Source: JANMES01 sp038229715 (GTDB lineage Bacteria; Planctomycetota; Phycisphaerae; Tepidisphaerales; Tepidisphaeraceae). Taken from it: a stretch of 37,520 nucleotides of DNA. Each line of letters starts with the position of its first letter. Position 1 is the first letter of the stretch. The position numbers and the translations under genes are program-made. The DNA lies in NCBI GenBank assembly GCA_038229715.1, contig JBBROD010000045.1, positions 1 through 37,520 on the forward strand, read 5' to 3'. This document shows positions 25,217-34,270 of this stretch, in pieces. A model generated the notes under the pieces. The model was not told where the DNA came from. It saw nothing but the letters and a program-made list of their open reading frames with translations, and did no database searches.

Positions 25217-25259
25217 ATTGGTTTTTAATATGCCATAAAATGGCATTTTAATTACCAAT
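25217..25259 (+). terminator. A/T-rich hairpin after the aminotransferase gene
   Basis: ATTGGTTTTTAATATGCCAT pairs with ATGGCATTTTAATTACCAAT (17 of 20 positions) around a 3-nt loop. It sits about 30 bp past the stop in an A/T-rich island that contrasts with the GC-rich flanks. It could be an intrinsic terminator or a repeat remnant. Confidence 0.5.
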
Positions 25260-25350
25260 AAATTGAATTTTAAATGCGGAAAGCGGGGCAAAACTCCAGA
25301 GCATCGAAAAATGGTCCGGCTACATTTACCGCGGCATTTTTGAAACAGCT

Positions 25351-25668
25351 GTGAAATGGGACGCCGCCGGCGTCATTCGTCTTGAACACGGTCACTGTCA
25401 TCTAAAAGACCCGGCGCCATGGCGACAACTGCTCGCCCTGACGCATGAACCGCTGACGATCATCAATTGGTTCGGCCTGTTTGACGAATGCATAAAGCTT
25501 TTGCGCGCACTCGCCAAGGGGCGTGAGCGCCAACTTTCGCTGGAACACTCGGCCATTGCTACTTACATTCGCGAGTGTAGGTATGTGCTAGCGTCATCGA
25601 CGTTGATCGGAGCGGATCGCGCACTCACACCGCTGCGCGAATTGCTTTCAAACCAACCCGTAAAATAA
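25351..25668 (+). CDS. Hypothetical protein, possibly 5'-truncated
   Basis: From GTG 25351 the protein has 105 residues. No family was recognised. The same frame reads sensibly upstream to 25267 (SGAKLQSIEKWSGYIYRGIF) but lacks a standard start before the TGA at 25264. The gene may therefore have lost its 5' end in the A/T-rich gap. It has no signal peptide or membrane segment. Confidence 0.45.
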   Translation: MKWDAAGVIRLEHGHCHLKDPAPWRQLLALTHEPLTIINWFGLFDECIKLLRALAKGRERQLSLEHSAIATYIRECRYVLASSTLIGADRALTPLRELLSNQPVK

Positions 25669-25755
25669 GTCCGATAATCGGCGGGTCGCTGATACAGGTT
25701 CGATCCCTCAAGTTCAATCAAGCGGCCCGGCTCCGCTCGCCGATAGTAGCCGAGC

Positions 25756-26565
25756 GTGAGTGAACAGCGATCCCCAGTACAAGCCTTTGAAGAAGCCCTT
25801 CAGCAGCAGCTGGCCAACACCCAGACGCAGCTCGATTCGCTCAAATCCCAGCTGATGGAAAGCCAGCGGCTGGCGACGATCGGGACGATCTCAGCCGTCA
25901 TCGCGCACGAATTTAACAACCTGCTCACGCCCATTGTCAGCTACAGCCAATACGCCCTGCAGTCGGCGGAGAGCGATAAGCCGGACATGGAGCTGATCCG
26001 CAAGGCGCTTGCCAAAAGCTTCGCCGGATCGAGCAAGGCGGGGAAAATCTGCACCTCCATGCTGCAGCTGGCCCGCGGTGAGGCGACTTTCGGGTCCGTT
26101 CAGGTTCAAAAGCTGATCGACGAAGTGCTGAACGTGATGGCGCGTGACCCGCAGAAGGACAACATCGCCCTTCGCGTGCAATGTCAGCCGGACTTGACAG
26201 TCGATGGCGATCCCGTGCAGCTCGAGCAGGTGCTGCTAAACCTCCTGATCAACGCCCGCCACGCGATGCTCGGCAAGGGCGGCTCGCTGACGGTCAAAGC
26301 CATCGCCGCCGAGCCGGAGCAGGAACTGAAACTTCAGGTGATCGACACCGGCCCGGGCATTCCTGAGAAACTGCTCCCCCGCATCTTCGAACCTTTCTTC
26401 ACCACCAAAGGCACCGCCAAGCGCGGCGAAACCAAGGGCACCGGCTTGGGCCTGGCGATCTGCAAAGAAATTATCGAACACCACCACGGCAGGATCGAAG
26501 TCGCCAGCGAACAAGGGCGGGGGACGACGTTTACGATCTACCTGCCGCTGATCAAGCAAAATTAG
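25756..26565 (+). CDS. Soluble sensor histidine kinase
   Basis: From GTG 25756 the protein has 269 residues. An N-terminal coiled coil (about 8-38, Gln-rich) leads to the HisKA dimer box with phospho-acceptor His51 in IAHEFNNLLTPI. The HATPase_c domain follows: N box LLNLLINARHAM, G1 DTGPGIP, F box RIFEPFFTTKG and G2 GTGLGLAICKEI. There is no membrane segment and no PAS or GAF input domain, so the signal is probably taken through the coiled coil or a partner protein. No response regulator gene is adjacent: an orphan kinase. Confidence 0.92.
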   Translation: MSEQRSPVQAFEEALQQQLANTQTQLDSLKSQLMESQRLATIGTISAVIAHEFNNLLTPIVSYSQYALQSAESDKPDMELIRKALAKSFAGSSKAGKICTSMLQLARGEATFGSVQVQKLIDEVLNVMARDPQKDNIALRVQCQPDLTVDGDPVQLEQVLLNLLINARHAMLGKGGSLTVKAIAAEPEQELKLQVIDTGPGIPEKLLPRIFEPFFTTKGTAKRGETKGTGLGLAICKEIIEHHHGRIEVASEQGRGTTFTIYLPLIKQN

Positions 26566-26669
26566 CCGCAGATAAACGCAGATGAACGCAGATCAGAAAA
26601 GCGATATTGCTTTCGTTTGATCTGCGTTTATCTGCGTTTATCTGCGTTTATCTGCGTTTATCTGCGGCT
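26564..26669. repeat. Inverted repeat with 10-bp tandem units between convergent genes
   Basis: AGCCGCAGATAAACGCAGAT (26564-26583) and ATCTGCGTTTATCTGCGGCT (26650-26669) are perfect 20-bp reverse complements. Between them TCTGCGTTTA is repeated in tandem about 4.6 times (26621-26666). The left arm begins inside the kinase stop codon. It likely acts as a bidirectional terminator. The unit resembles a widespread bacterial dispersed repeat. Confidence 0.85.
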
Positions 26670-26677
26670 ATTAATTC

Positions 26678-27283
26678 TTAGTTGTCGCCTTTGATCGTCC
26701 GCTGCATGGCCTTCAGCGCCGCGTGCCAGTTGGCGGTCGTCGTCGTGGTTTCGTAGGTGAGGACATCGCAGAGCGTAACGTAGTCGCGGTCTTCGAGGCT
26801 GGTTTTGATCAGCTTGAGCTGGTCGCTGAACTCGTTCAACACGTCGGAGAGCGTGCGGTCGCCGACTTTGATCAGCTGCAGGTCGATCCGCAGTAACTGT
26901 GCGGTCTTCAGCAGCGATTCCTGCGCGTGCTGCCAGATCGTGAAGCAACCGGCCAAGCGCTGCATGGCGTCGGAGGTCTTGTCCTGGCGGATGAACTCGA
27001 CACAATCGCCGGCCAGGCGGTCGGCTTGGTCCATTTGCTTTTCGACTTCGGATAGCACCTCCAGCGCCATCCCGCGCGGGTCGGCCGTCTCGATGAACAG
27101 CGTCCTGCCGTTCAGCGATGACTGCCGGATTTCGCCGATCATCGCCAGGTCCGGCTGCGCCCCGTCGATCAGCAGGTTCACCACCAGCCGATTTCCCCGG
27201 CTGACGTGCGACAACACCTGCCCCACCGTGTTCAAACCCAGCGATTCCACCGCCAGCATTTCGTGATCGATTGTGACTGACAT
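26678..27283 (-). CDS. Conserved helical protein of unknown function
   Basis: From ATG 27283, with AAGGAG 7 nt upstream, the protein has 201 residues; the longer frame to 27385 is rejected on that basis. The sequence is predicted mostly alpha-helical with charged heptad-like stretches (EVLSEVEKQMDQADRLAGDC, IKVGDRTLSDVLNEFSDQLK). It has no membrane segment, signal or catalytic motif. I recall no named family. It lies downstream of a palindromic repeat and convergent with the histidine kinase. Confidence 0.75.
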   Translation of the reverse strand: MSVTIDHEMLAVESLGLNTVGQVLSHVSRGNRLVVNLLIDGAQPDLAMIGEIRQSSLNGRTLFIETADPRGMALEVLSEVEKQMDQADRLAGDCVEFIRQDKTSDAMQRLAGCFTIWQHAQESLLKTAQLLRIDLQLIKVGDRTLSDVLNEFSDQLKLIKTSLEDRDYVTLCDVLTYETTTTTANWHAALKAMQRTIKGDN

Positions 27284-27369
27284 CCGTGTCTCCTTCTTGG
27301 TTCTAAGAAGTGTTATCGGACATCCCCCGGACTTTGCTTGATAAAGTTTCAGAATTTTGGGTTGTTTCT

Positions 27370-27499
27370 GCGGTAGGACAGACATTCCTGTCTGTCACGG
27401 AGCGATGTACCCATCGATTCGTACGTCGCGCGGCTGACGAAAGAGTACCGACGGATGAGTACATCCGCCCGTGACAGACAGGAATGTCTGCCCTACCGC
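27370..27499. mobile_element. 130-bp palindromic MITE-like repeat
   Basis: The 31-nt arms (27370-27400, GCGGTAGGACAGACATTCCT...; and 27469-27499, ...AGGAATGTCTGCCCTACCGC) are reverse complements with one mismatch. The element encodes nothing. Its right end supplies the last codon and the stop of the membrane protein at 27493-28974. Confidence 0.8.
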
Positions 27500-28974
27500 G
27501 AAGAGGCCACAAAGATCACCCCGCCGCCGATGACTGCAATCAGCTTCCATTCCTGGCTTTTTGTGGCCGCTTCGATGAGGCCGTCGTGGTAATGGCGATC
27601 CAACAGCAGCACCGTCACGCCGCGGCGGTCGAGTTTCGCCTGCCAGCCGGGCTCGGCGCTGGTGATTTGGCGGTATTCGTCCCAGAGCGAGTCGGGGTAA
27701 ATCTCGATCCGGCCGTCCATGTAAACCGCGTTCTTCCACGGCAGATGGAACGACAGGTACTCGCCCCACTCCAATCGCGAGAAGACGCGGGCATTCGGCG
27801 CTGCCACGGCCACCGCTTCGGTGAGCTGCGCGAGGTTGTCTTCCGGTCGCTCCGACGGACGGATCAGGAAGATCGGGTTCCATCGCTGCATCGCCGGCAG
27901 GCAGACGAACATCGCCAGAATGATCGCCGCGTACATCAGCCCCGCCAGCCGCGAGGGCTTGGCCGGTTGCACATCGCGGCGCGGCCAGATCGACATCGCA
28001 ATCACGGCGGCCGAGAGATACCACCAGATGCTCATCCGCACGCTGGTGCATGAGATCACGCCGAACACCAACGCCAGCGTCGCCGCCCAAAGGCGTACGT
28101 GCCGCCGACCGACGATCGCGAGTGCGATCATTGCGAGGATCGAGGCGATCCAGAACCCGCCCTGTATCGAGAAAATCTCCGGCCGGAGCCATTCCTGAAT
28201 CACCCGCCCGCTGGCGCGCGATGACGTATTCAATACATAGCCGTACACGTGCGCGCCGTACGGATTGGCCAGCGTTGCCGCGAAGCTCGAAACCAGGCAA
28301 GCGATCATCGCCCCGGGCCCGGCTCGATCGCCGAAGGGCAGCTTACGAATCCGATCCACGCACGCCGCGAAGGTGAAGCACCCGATCAGCACCAGCCCGA
28401 TCGGAAACGCGCCATGTACGTTGGCCCACAGCGCCATCAGCAACGGCGCGACGCAGAGCGTCCTGGGTTTCTGATCCGCTTGCAGCAGCACATAAAGCAT
28501 GGAAGCAAACAGCAGCATCGATACCGTTTGCGGCCGGATCAGCAGCGTGGGCGCGAGCCCGGCCACCACGATCACGCCGATCCACCCGGCCACCCGCGCG
28601 GTGGCCCCGCGACGCACGCCGATCGCAACGATCAAGCTGACCGTCAATCCGAGCAAGATGGAATTTGCCGTATGCACCAGTTCGAGCCCGCCGATGTCGA
28701 ACAGTTTGTACGCGATCACCTGCGTCAGCCAGTTGTTATCAATGATCGGCTGATCGGCGACCGTGTAAGTGAAAACATCGTGATTGAGAATCGCGCGGTC
28801 CTGCCAGATTTCGCGCCCGCGCGCCAAGTGGTGCCACAAATCGGTCTGATAGCCGCGATCCAGCGCCGTGACCATAAAGATCATCGCCGGCGCGAGCAGC
28901 GTGTAGCACCACGCCAACGACGGACGGCCCGGCCGCGCGTTCGGAGATAAATGACTCGACGACAAAACCGACAT
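27493..28974 (-). CDS. Polytopic membrane protein (glycosyltransferase-like), 3' end in a repeat
   Basis: From ATG 28974 the protein has 493 residues with about nine to ten membrane segments and a C-terminal soluble part (SRLEWGEYLSFHLPWKNAVY, then DGRIEIYPDSLWDEYRQI). The first loop (YQTDLWHHLARGREIWQDRA, then DVFTYTVADQPIIDNNWLTQ) resembles the D/WHHL-type extracytoplasmic loop of planctomycete GT-C-like membrane proteins. The exact role is unknown. The last Arg and the stop come from the adjacent palindromic repeat. It is divergent from the spermidine-synthase-like gene, whose longest open frame overlaps this start. Confidence 0.78.
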   Translation of the reverse strand: MSVLSSSHLSPNARPGRPSLAWCYTLLAPAMIFMVTALDRGYQTDLWHHLARGREIWQDRAILNHDVFTYTVADQPIIDNNWLTQVIAYKLFDIGGLELVHTANSILLGLTVSLIVAIGVRRGATARVAGWIGVIVVAGLAPTLLIRPQTVSMLLFASMLYVLLQADQKPRTLCVAPLLMALWANVHGAFPIGLVLIGCFTFAACVDRIRKLPFGDRAGPGAMIACLVSSFAATLANPYGAHVYGYVLNTSSRASGRVIQEWLRPEIFSIQGGFWIASILAMIALAIVGRRHVRLWAATLALVFGVISCTSVRMSIWWYLSAAVIAMSIWPRRDVQPAKPSRLAGLMYAAIILAMFVCLPAMQRWNPIFLIRPSERPEDNLAQLTEAVAVAAPNARVFSRLEWGEYLSFHLPWKNAVYMDGRIEIYPDSLWDEYRQITSAEPGWQAKLDRRGVTVLLLDRHYHDGLIEAATKSQEWKLIAVIGGGVIFVASSR

Positions 28975-29131
28975 GCTGCTGTTATCGGACAAATCCCCCG
29001 CCGGCGTGAAACGTCGGACCGGGCCGGCAAAGATGCCCCAACCCACTTTGGTGGGCGTCGTTTCAGTGCGGATCGACGATTCCAAGTTGGGTGATTATCT
29101 CATGGCGGATTCAGGTGGTAAGCTCCACTCC

Positions 29132-31330
29132 ATGCGTCGACTGTTCGCACTGACTGTTTTCGCCGGGGCGGCGTTGCTGTTCACGGTTGAGCCGCTGGTC
29201 GGTCGGCTGCTCTTGCCGCTGGCGGGGGGAACGCCGTCGGTATGGACGACGTGCCTCCTGTTCTTCCAAGCCGCGCTGCTGGCCGGGTATGCGTACGCGC
29301 ACGGCGTCGGCGATCGTCTGCCCATCCGGGCGCAGGTGCCGATCCATTTAGCGGTGATCGGCGTGGCGGCGTGCTTTCTGCCGATTGGGCTGAGCTCACA
29401 TCAAGCCATCGATAGCGCGCGCCCCGTGCTCGCACTGCTGCCGATGCTCGCGCGCCTTGTGGGATTGCCATTCTTTGCAGTCTCTACAACTGCGCCGCTC
29501 ATGCAGCGATGGTTTTCCGCCGTCGATGCCAAACGCGATCCGTATCCTCTCTACGCCGCGTCCAACACCGGCAGCCTGCTGGCGCTGATGGCGTATCCGT
29601 TCCTGATCGAGCCCGCGTTAGGACTCGACGTACAAGGCAACGGGTGGGCTTGGGCGTACGGATTGTTCGCGCTATTGATCGTGGCCTGCGCGGTTGCCGC
29701 GTGGTTCGCCCCCGCGGGCCGCGCGCCGATGATTGTGCAAGCCGATCGCCAGCCGCACCCGTGGATGCGATGGCTGCTGCTGTCGTTCGCGCCGTCCTCC
29801 CTGCTGCTCGGCGTGACGACAACCATCACCACCGATCTCACGCCCGTCCCGCTGCTGTGGGTCGTGCCGCTGGCGTTGTACTTGCTGACATTCATCCTCG
29901 CGTTCGCCGGCCGTTCGATCGTGCCGCACCGCCTCGTGCTGCGCCTGGCGCCCATTGGCGCACTCATGGTTTTCTTCGTCCTGCTGACCAACGTAACGCA
30001 GCCGTGGTGGGCCGTACTATCGATCCACCTGCTGGGCGTGTTCTTCATCTCCCTCGCCTGCCACGGCGAGCTCGCCCGCCTCAAGCCGCCGGCCGCTGGG
30101 CTGACGCGATTTTATCTGATCATGTCCGTCGGCGGCGCGCTCGGCGGGCTGCTGAACGCGGTGATCGCGCCGATCGTGTTTCGGAAGATCGGGCTGGCAG
30201 AGTTCCCCGTTGCGCTGGCGATCGCGATCGCCCTTATGCCGCGCCGGTCGCGAGCAGCCGCTGTTCCTAACGCCGGCGTGTCGCGGGATTTGGGACGCGT
30301 GGTTTATCCGATCCTCGTCACGATCGTGACAGTGACGACGCTGCTGATCGCCGGCGATAACGGCAAGCCCGGCGGGCTGGTGTTCGGCCTGTGCCTCGTC
30401 TTCGTCTACCTGCTTGTGGATCGGCCGATGCAGTACTCGGCCGGGCTACTGGCGATGTGGATCGCCAGCCTGCTCTTCGCCGGCCAGGCCGGTCGGCCGC
30501 TGTTGTTGGAAAGAAACTTTTTCGGCATTAACAAAGTAACGTTGTGGACCAACCCCGCGGACAAGCAACAAAGTCACCTCCTCCTCCACGGCAGCACCAT
30601 TCACGGGCGGCAGTTTTGGAACGGCGACCGGGCGGTTAACGAGCCGCTTGCGTATTACGGCCGCACCAGCCCGGTGGGTGATGCGTTCAAGTGGATCGAA
30701 TCGCGCGGCAATCCGCCGGTGGCGGCGATCGGCATGGGTGCGGGCAGCATCGCCGCTTACGCCAAGCCGGGGCAGGCGTTCACGTTTTACGAAATCGACC
30801 CCGCCGTCGTGCGGATCGCGCAGGACGCCAAACTCTTCCGCTTCCTCACCGATAACTTCCCCAACGGCGACGGGATGAAAATCGTCCTCGGCGACGGCCG
30901 ACTTGAAATCGCCAGCGCGGCCGACGGCAGCTACGGGCTGATCGTGCTCGACGCGTTCAGTTCCGACTCGATCCCCGTTCATCTGCTGACGCGCGAAGCG
31001 GTCGAGTTGTATCGCCGCAAGCTGTCCCCCGGCGGCGTGATCGTGTTCCACATCTCCAACCGCTACCTCAACCTCAAACCCGTTCTCGCGTCGGCGGCGA
31101 GGGATTTGGGATTGGTGGCGCGGTATCGCTATCAGAATCTCGACACGGAAGTGTCCGAACGAAAAGGTACGACCAGTTCAACGTGGGTCGCGCTGGCAAA
31201 TTCCGAATCCGACCTCGGCCCGCGGGCCGAACGCCCGTGGAAGCCGATGCCGTCGCTGCCTAAGGGGTTTCGGACGTGGACGGACGATTACTCGAATCTG
31301 CTGAGCGTGTTTATGTTGAGCGGGAATTGA
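29132..31330 (+). CDS. Membrane-anchored spermidine-synthase-like methyltransferase-fold protein
   Basis: From ATG 29132 the protein has 732 residues; ATG 29102 and an ATG at 28973 are in frame, but the last would overlap the divergent gene. Residues ~1-470 hold about a dozen membrane helices starting RLFALTVFAGAALLFTVEPLV. The C-terminal ~220 residues are a spermidine-synthase-like Rossmann domain: VAAIGMGAGSIAAYAKPGQA, FTFYEIDPAVVRIAQ, VLGDGRLEI and LIVLDAFSSDSIPVHLLT. Such fused MFS/SpeE proteins are common in bacteria. Few have been tested, so polyamine synthesis is not assured. Confidence 0.87.
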   Translation: MRRLFALTVFAGAALLFTVEPLVGRLLLPLAGGTPSVWTTCLLFFQAALLAGYAYAHGVGDRLPIRAQVPIHLAVIGVAACFLPIGLSSHQAIDSARPVLALLPMLARLVGLPFFAVSTTAPLMQRWFSAVDAKRDPYPLYAASNTGSLLALMAYPFLIEPALGLDVQGNGWAWAYGLFALLIVACAVAAWFAPAGRAPMIVQADRQPHPWMRWLLLSFAPSSLLLGVTTTITTDLTPVPLLWVVPLALYLLTFILAFAGRSIVPHRLVLRLAPIGALMVFFVLLTNVTQPWWAVLSIHLLGVFFISLACHGELARLKPPAAGLTRFYLIMSVGGALGGLLNAVIAPIVFRKIGLAEFPVALAIAIALMPRRSRAAAVPNAGVSRDLGRVVYPILVTIVTVTTLLIAGDNGKPGGLVFGLCLVFVYLLVDRPMQYSAGLLAMWIASLLFAGQAGRPLLLERNFFGINKVTLWTNPADKQQSHLLLHGSTIHGRQFWNGDRAVNEPLAYYGRTSPVGDAFKWIESRGNPPVAAIGMGAGSIAAYAKPGQAFTFYEIDPAVVRIAQDAKLFRFLTDNFPNGDGMKIVLGDGRLEIASAADGSYGLIVLDAFSSDSIPVHLLTREAVELYRRKLSPGGVIVFHISNRYLNLKPVLASAARDLGLVARYRYQNLDTEVSERKGTTSSTWVALANSESDLGPRAERPWKPMPSLPKGFRTWTDDYSNLLSVFMLSGN

Positions 31331-31352
31331 ACAGTCAGGCCGCTCAAGCATA

Positions 31353-31434
31353 GTTATCCTGAGTTACGCCGAAGGATCTCGGCTGTCGATCGCCATTCGC
31401 GATTGAAGATCCTTCGGCGTACCTCAGGATGACG
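31353..31434. repeat. Palindromic repeat family A, copy 4
   Basis: GTTATCCTGAGTTACGCCGA at the left and TCGGCGTACCTCAGGATGAC at the right form the palindrome. It lies between the convergent spermidine-synthase-like and prepilin-like genes. Confidence 0.85.
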
Positions 31435-31458
31435 GGGAGCGCGAGCCTTGGGTAAGAT

Positions 31459-32190
31459 TCAATCCCCCGTGACGCTCGCCCAGTCTTGTAGGTGTCGCGG
31501 GTGATACGTCATGTTGACCGGATCGAACTTCAGAAACAGCGCCACGTGATTGTCACCGAACAACACGTTGTTCCCGCCACGGTGCATATTCAATCCGCCG
31601 GCGGAGCCTTTGAAGACAATGCCTTCCTGGGTGGCGTCGTCCTTATCGCAGTCGTCGAGCGTCTTACCGACGGCCGAGCCGAAGTTGGGCGGGTACAACG
31701 ACGCCTGCGTGCAGTCGCCGCTGATGACGAACTGAGTGGAGAGTTTGACGTCAGAATACTTCAACGGCCGATTCACCGGCCCCGACCAGCCGGCGGCGAC
31801 ATCGCGCAAGTAAGTCCAGCGGGCGGTGAGGAAGTAGTTGATCCGGAAATCCTGCGGGAACGATTTGCAGTTGTAAACCGTGGCCGTCGGTTTGGCGAAA
31901 AGCGATTCAATCTGCTCGGTCCAACCGAGGCCCGGAGCGTCTTCTCCGGTCCCATTCCCGCCGGCAACGTGCCAGCCGGACCACGTGGGATAACATCCCT
32001 TGTTGTGATCGACGTACAGCACCATCGCCTGCCCGATCTGGCGGAGCTGTGAGGCGCAATCCACCTGTATCGCCTGCTCGCGCACGCGGTTGATGGCCGG
32101 CAATAGGATCGAGATCAGCACCGCGATTATGCTGATCACCACCAGCAGCTCGACCAATGTAAAACCGCGGAGTTGGCGGGTGTGTCTCAT
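31459..32190 (-). CDS. Prepilin-type N-terminal cleavage/methylation protein
   Basis: From ATG 32190 the protein has 243 residues. RQLRGFTLVELLVVISIIAV is the prepilin cleavage/methylation motif with Gly-Phe and Glu+5, followed by one membrane helix. GGNNVLFGDNHVALFLKFD near the C-terminus is the H-x9-DG-type ending. The frame stays open to 32343, but the prepilin motif fixes the start. Four Cys residues in the mature part may form disulfides. It is the second such protein in the window and has no regulator beside it. It is divergent from argG. Confidence 0.9.
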   Translation of the reverse strand: MRHTRQLRGFTLVELLVVISIIAVLISILLPAINRVREQAIQVDCASQLRQIGQAMVLYVDHNKGCYPTWSGWHVAGGNGTGEDAPGLGWTEQIESLFAKPTATVYNCKSFPQDFRINYFLTARWTYLRDVAAGWSGPVNRPLKYSDVKLSTQFVISGDCTQASLYPPNFGSAVGKTLDDCDKDDATQEGIVFKGSAGGLNMHRGGNNVLFGDNHVALFLKFDPVNMTYHPRHLQDWASVTGD

Positions 32191-32341
32191 CGTTCTTATT
32201 ACCCCGCAGGCGTGTGGTTTGTTGTCTCCATAGCACCCAAACGACAAAAACGTATACTTTCGCGTCCCTGCTTTTTCCCTCTCCCGGCACGCCGGGAAAG
32301 AGGGCGAAGCCGTCGAACTTTGAACCACGCTAGGAGTCATC

Positions 32342-33562
32342 ATGGCTGAACCATCCGCACCGAAAAAGATTGTACTGGCTTACTCCGGCGGGCTCGATAC
32401 GTCCGTCATACTTCCTTGGCTGAAAGAACGCTACCCCGGCGTGAAGCTGGTGGCGTTTGCGGCTGAGCTCGGTCAGGGATCGGAACTCAAAGGCGTCGAA
32501 GAAAAGGCGTACAAGAGCGGCGCGGACGAAGTCATCGTAGCCGACCTGCGGCAGGAGTTCGTCGAGAAATACTGCTGGCCGATGCTGCGGGCGCACGCGA
32601 TTTACGAGCAGGATTACCTGCTGGGCACATCCATCGCCCGCCCGCTGATCGCCGCCAAGCAGGTGGAAGCCGCCCGCAAGACCGGCGCCGATGCGGTCGG
32701 CCACGGCGCGACAGGCAAGGGCAACGATCAGGTGCGGTTCGAGCTGACGTACATGGCGCTCGGGCCGGATTTGAAAATCATTGCGCCTTGGAAGGACACG
32801 AAGTTCGAGCTGCGCGATCGCGAGAGCGCCATCGAATACGCCGACAAGCACGGGATTCCGATTCCGGTCAGCAAGAAAAAGATTTACAGCCAGGATCGCA
32901 ATCTCTGGCACATCAGCCATGAAGGCGCGGAGATCGAGCACCCTGACGCTGAACCGAACTGGGAAGCGTGCCTGACGATGACCGTCGCGCCGGAGAAAGC
33001 GCCGGACAAAGCGGAGATCGTGGAAATCGAATTCGAGCGCGGCAATCCGGTCGCGCTCAACGGCAAGAAGCTGCCCGGCCATGAGTTGCTGGCGGCCCTC
33101 AATGAGATCGGCGGCAAACACGGCGTGGGCGTGACGGTGCTGGCGGAGAACCGCTTGATCGGCATGAAATCGCGCGGCGTGTACGAAACGCCCGGCGGCA
33201 CGATCCTGTACGAAGCGCACAAGGCGCTGGAACAAATCACCATCGAGCGCGACACGTTCCACTTCAAACAGCAAGTCGCGCTCAAGTACGCCGACTTGGT
33301 CTACAACGGCCAATGGTTCCACCCGCTGCGCGAAAGCCTGCAGGCGTTCATCGACTTCACGAACCAGACGGTGACCGGCGTTGCCAAAGTCCGGCTGTAC
33401 AAGGGACGAGCGATGCAAGTGGGTGCCAAGAGCCCGCACACGCTGTACGACCCGCAACTGGCCAGTTTCAGCATGGAAGGCTACGACGTGACGGCCGCGC
33501 GAGGCTTCATCGACCTCTTCGGCCTGCCGATGAAAGTCGCCAGCCAGGCGAAGAAGTGGTAG
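32342..33562 (+). CDS. argG: Argininosuccinate synthase
   Basis: The protein has 406 residues, full length. It joins citrulline and aspartate with ATP to give argininosuccinate, the penultimate step of arginine synthesis. AYSGGLDTS (13-21) is the PP-loop that binds ATP. GHGATGKGNDQVRFEL and GTSIARPLIA are family signatures. TAGGAG precedes the ATG. The other arg genes are not adjacent. The Uma2 gene starts 18 bp after its stop. Confidence 0.98.
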   Translation: MAEPSAPKKIVLAYSGGLDTSVILPWLKERYPGVKLVAFAAELGQGSELKGVEEKAYKSGADEVIVADLRQEFVEKYCWPMLRAHAIYEQDYLLGTSIARPLIAAKQVEAARKTGADAVGHGATGKGNDQVRFELTYMALGPDLKIIAPWKDTKFELRDRESAIEYADKHGIPIPVSKKKIYSQDRNLWHISHEGAEIEHPDAEPNWEACLTMTVAPEKAPDKAEIVEIEFERGNPVALNGKKLPGHELLAALNEIGGKHGVGVTVLAENRLIGMKSRGVYETPGGTILYEAHKALEQITIERDTFHFKQQVALKYADLVYNGQWFHPLRESLQAFIDFTNQTVTGVAKVRLYKGRAMQVGAKSPHTLYDPQLASFSMEGYDVTAARGFIDLFGLPMKVASQAKKW

Positions 33563-33580
33563 ATTAGTGCAACTCAAAAG

Positions 33581-34219
33581 GTGGCGACCTTGACTGAACT
33601 GGCGGTCAAAAAGCGGTATACGTTGCGGGAATACCTCGATTTCGAGGGACAGGCCGACGAGCGCCATGAATTCCACAACGGCGAGATCATGGCGATGTCG
33701 GGCGGTTCGTATCGTCACGCAAGAATTGCCGGCAATCTTTTCCTCGCGATCGGTTCGCGATTGAAAGGCAAACCCTGCCATCCGCTGAACAGCGACATGC
33801 GGGTCCGCATCCCCAAAAAGCTTCGCTACTTATACCCCGACATCAGTATCCTCTGCGGCCCGCCTGAATTCGACGCCGAAGACGTGCGCGGGCACACCAT
33901 TCTCAATCCGAAAATCGTGATCGAGATTCTTTCCGATTCGAGCGAGCAATACGATCGCACAGAGAAATTCGAGTTGTACGGGCAGAATCCCTTCGTGCGG
34001 GAATACGTGCTGATCTCACAAAACGCGCCGGGGGTCGAGACGTTCCGGCGCCAGCCGGGAGGCGCGTGGCTTTTTCAGCCGCGGCACGGGTTGAAGGAGC
34101 GTCTTGAACTCCATGCCGTGAAGCTGTCGATCCCGCTGCGCGAGATTTACGACGGCGTTGCGTTCCGCAAATCCGCAGCCAAACCCGGGCAGGCGCGGCG
34201 CGCAAAAAAACAGACGTGA
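33581..34219 (+). CDS. Uma2-family (DUF820) PD-(D/E)XK-like endonuclease
   Basis: From GTG 33581 the protein has 212 residues. The Uma2 fold markers are TLREYLDFEGQADERHEFHNGEIMAM (shown in part), DMRVRIPKKLRYLYPDISIL with the active-site Asp, and NPKIVIEILSDSSEQYDRTE with the Glu and following Lys-rich segment. Uma2 proteins are putative restriction-like nucleases, often numerous in cyanobacteria and planctomycetes. The role is not established. The C-terminus is basic. It reads from argG with an 18-bp gap; no partner methylase is adjacent. Confidence 0.88.
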   Translation: MATLTELAVKKRYTLREYLDFEGQADERHEFHNGEIMAMSGGSYRHARIAGNLFLAIGSRLKGKPCHPLNSDMRVRIPKKLRYLYPDISILCGPPEFDAEDVRGHTILNPKIVIEILSDSSEQYDRTEKFELYGQNPFVREYVLISQNAPGVETFRRQPGGAWLFQPRHGLKERLELHAVKLSIPLREIYDGVAFRKSAAKPGQARRAKKQT

Positions 34220-34239
34220 ACCCTCGTTCAAGTCTGTTT
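34208..34239 (-). terminator. Rho-independent terminator of the cold-shock gene (probably bidirectional)
   Basis: AAACAGACGTGAAC and GTTCAAGTCTGTTT form a 14-bp stem with one mismatch and a 4-nt loop. Read leftward, the stem runs into seven T residues (complement of 34204-34210). The Uma2 stop codon lies inside the stem. Confidence 0.8.
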
Positions 34240-34270
34240 GAGTGACAGCGCAGAGATTCCGTCGCACGCA

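Noticed and set aside
25690..25735. GGTTCGATCCC looks like a tRNA T-arm
   Set aside because: No acceptor stem, anticodon arm or D-arm can be built around it.
26621..26666. Regular short repeats as a possible CRISPR array
   Set aside because: The units are 10 bp with no spacers; it is a plain tandem repeat.
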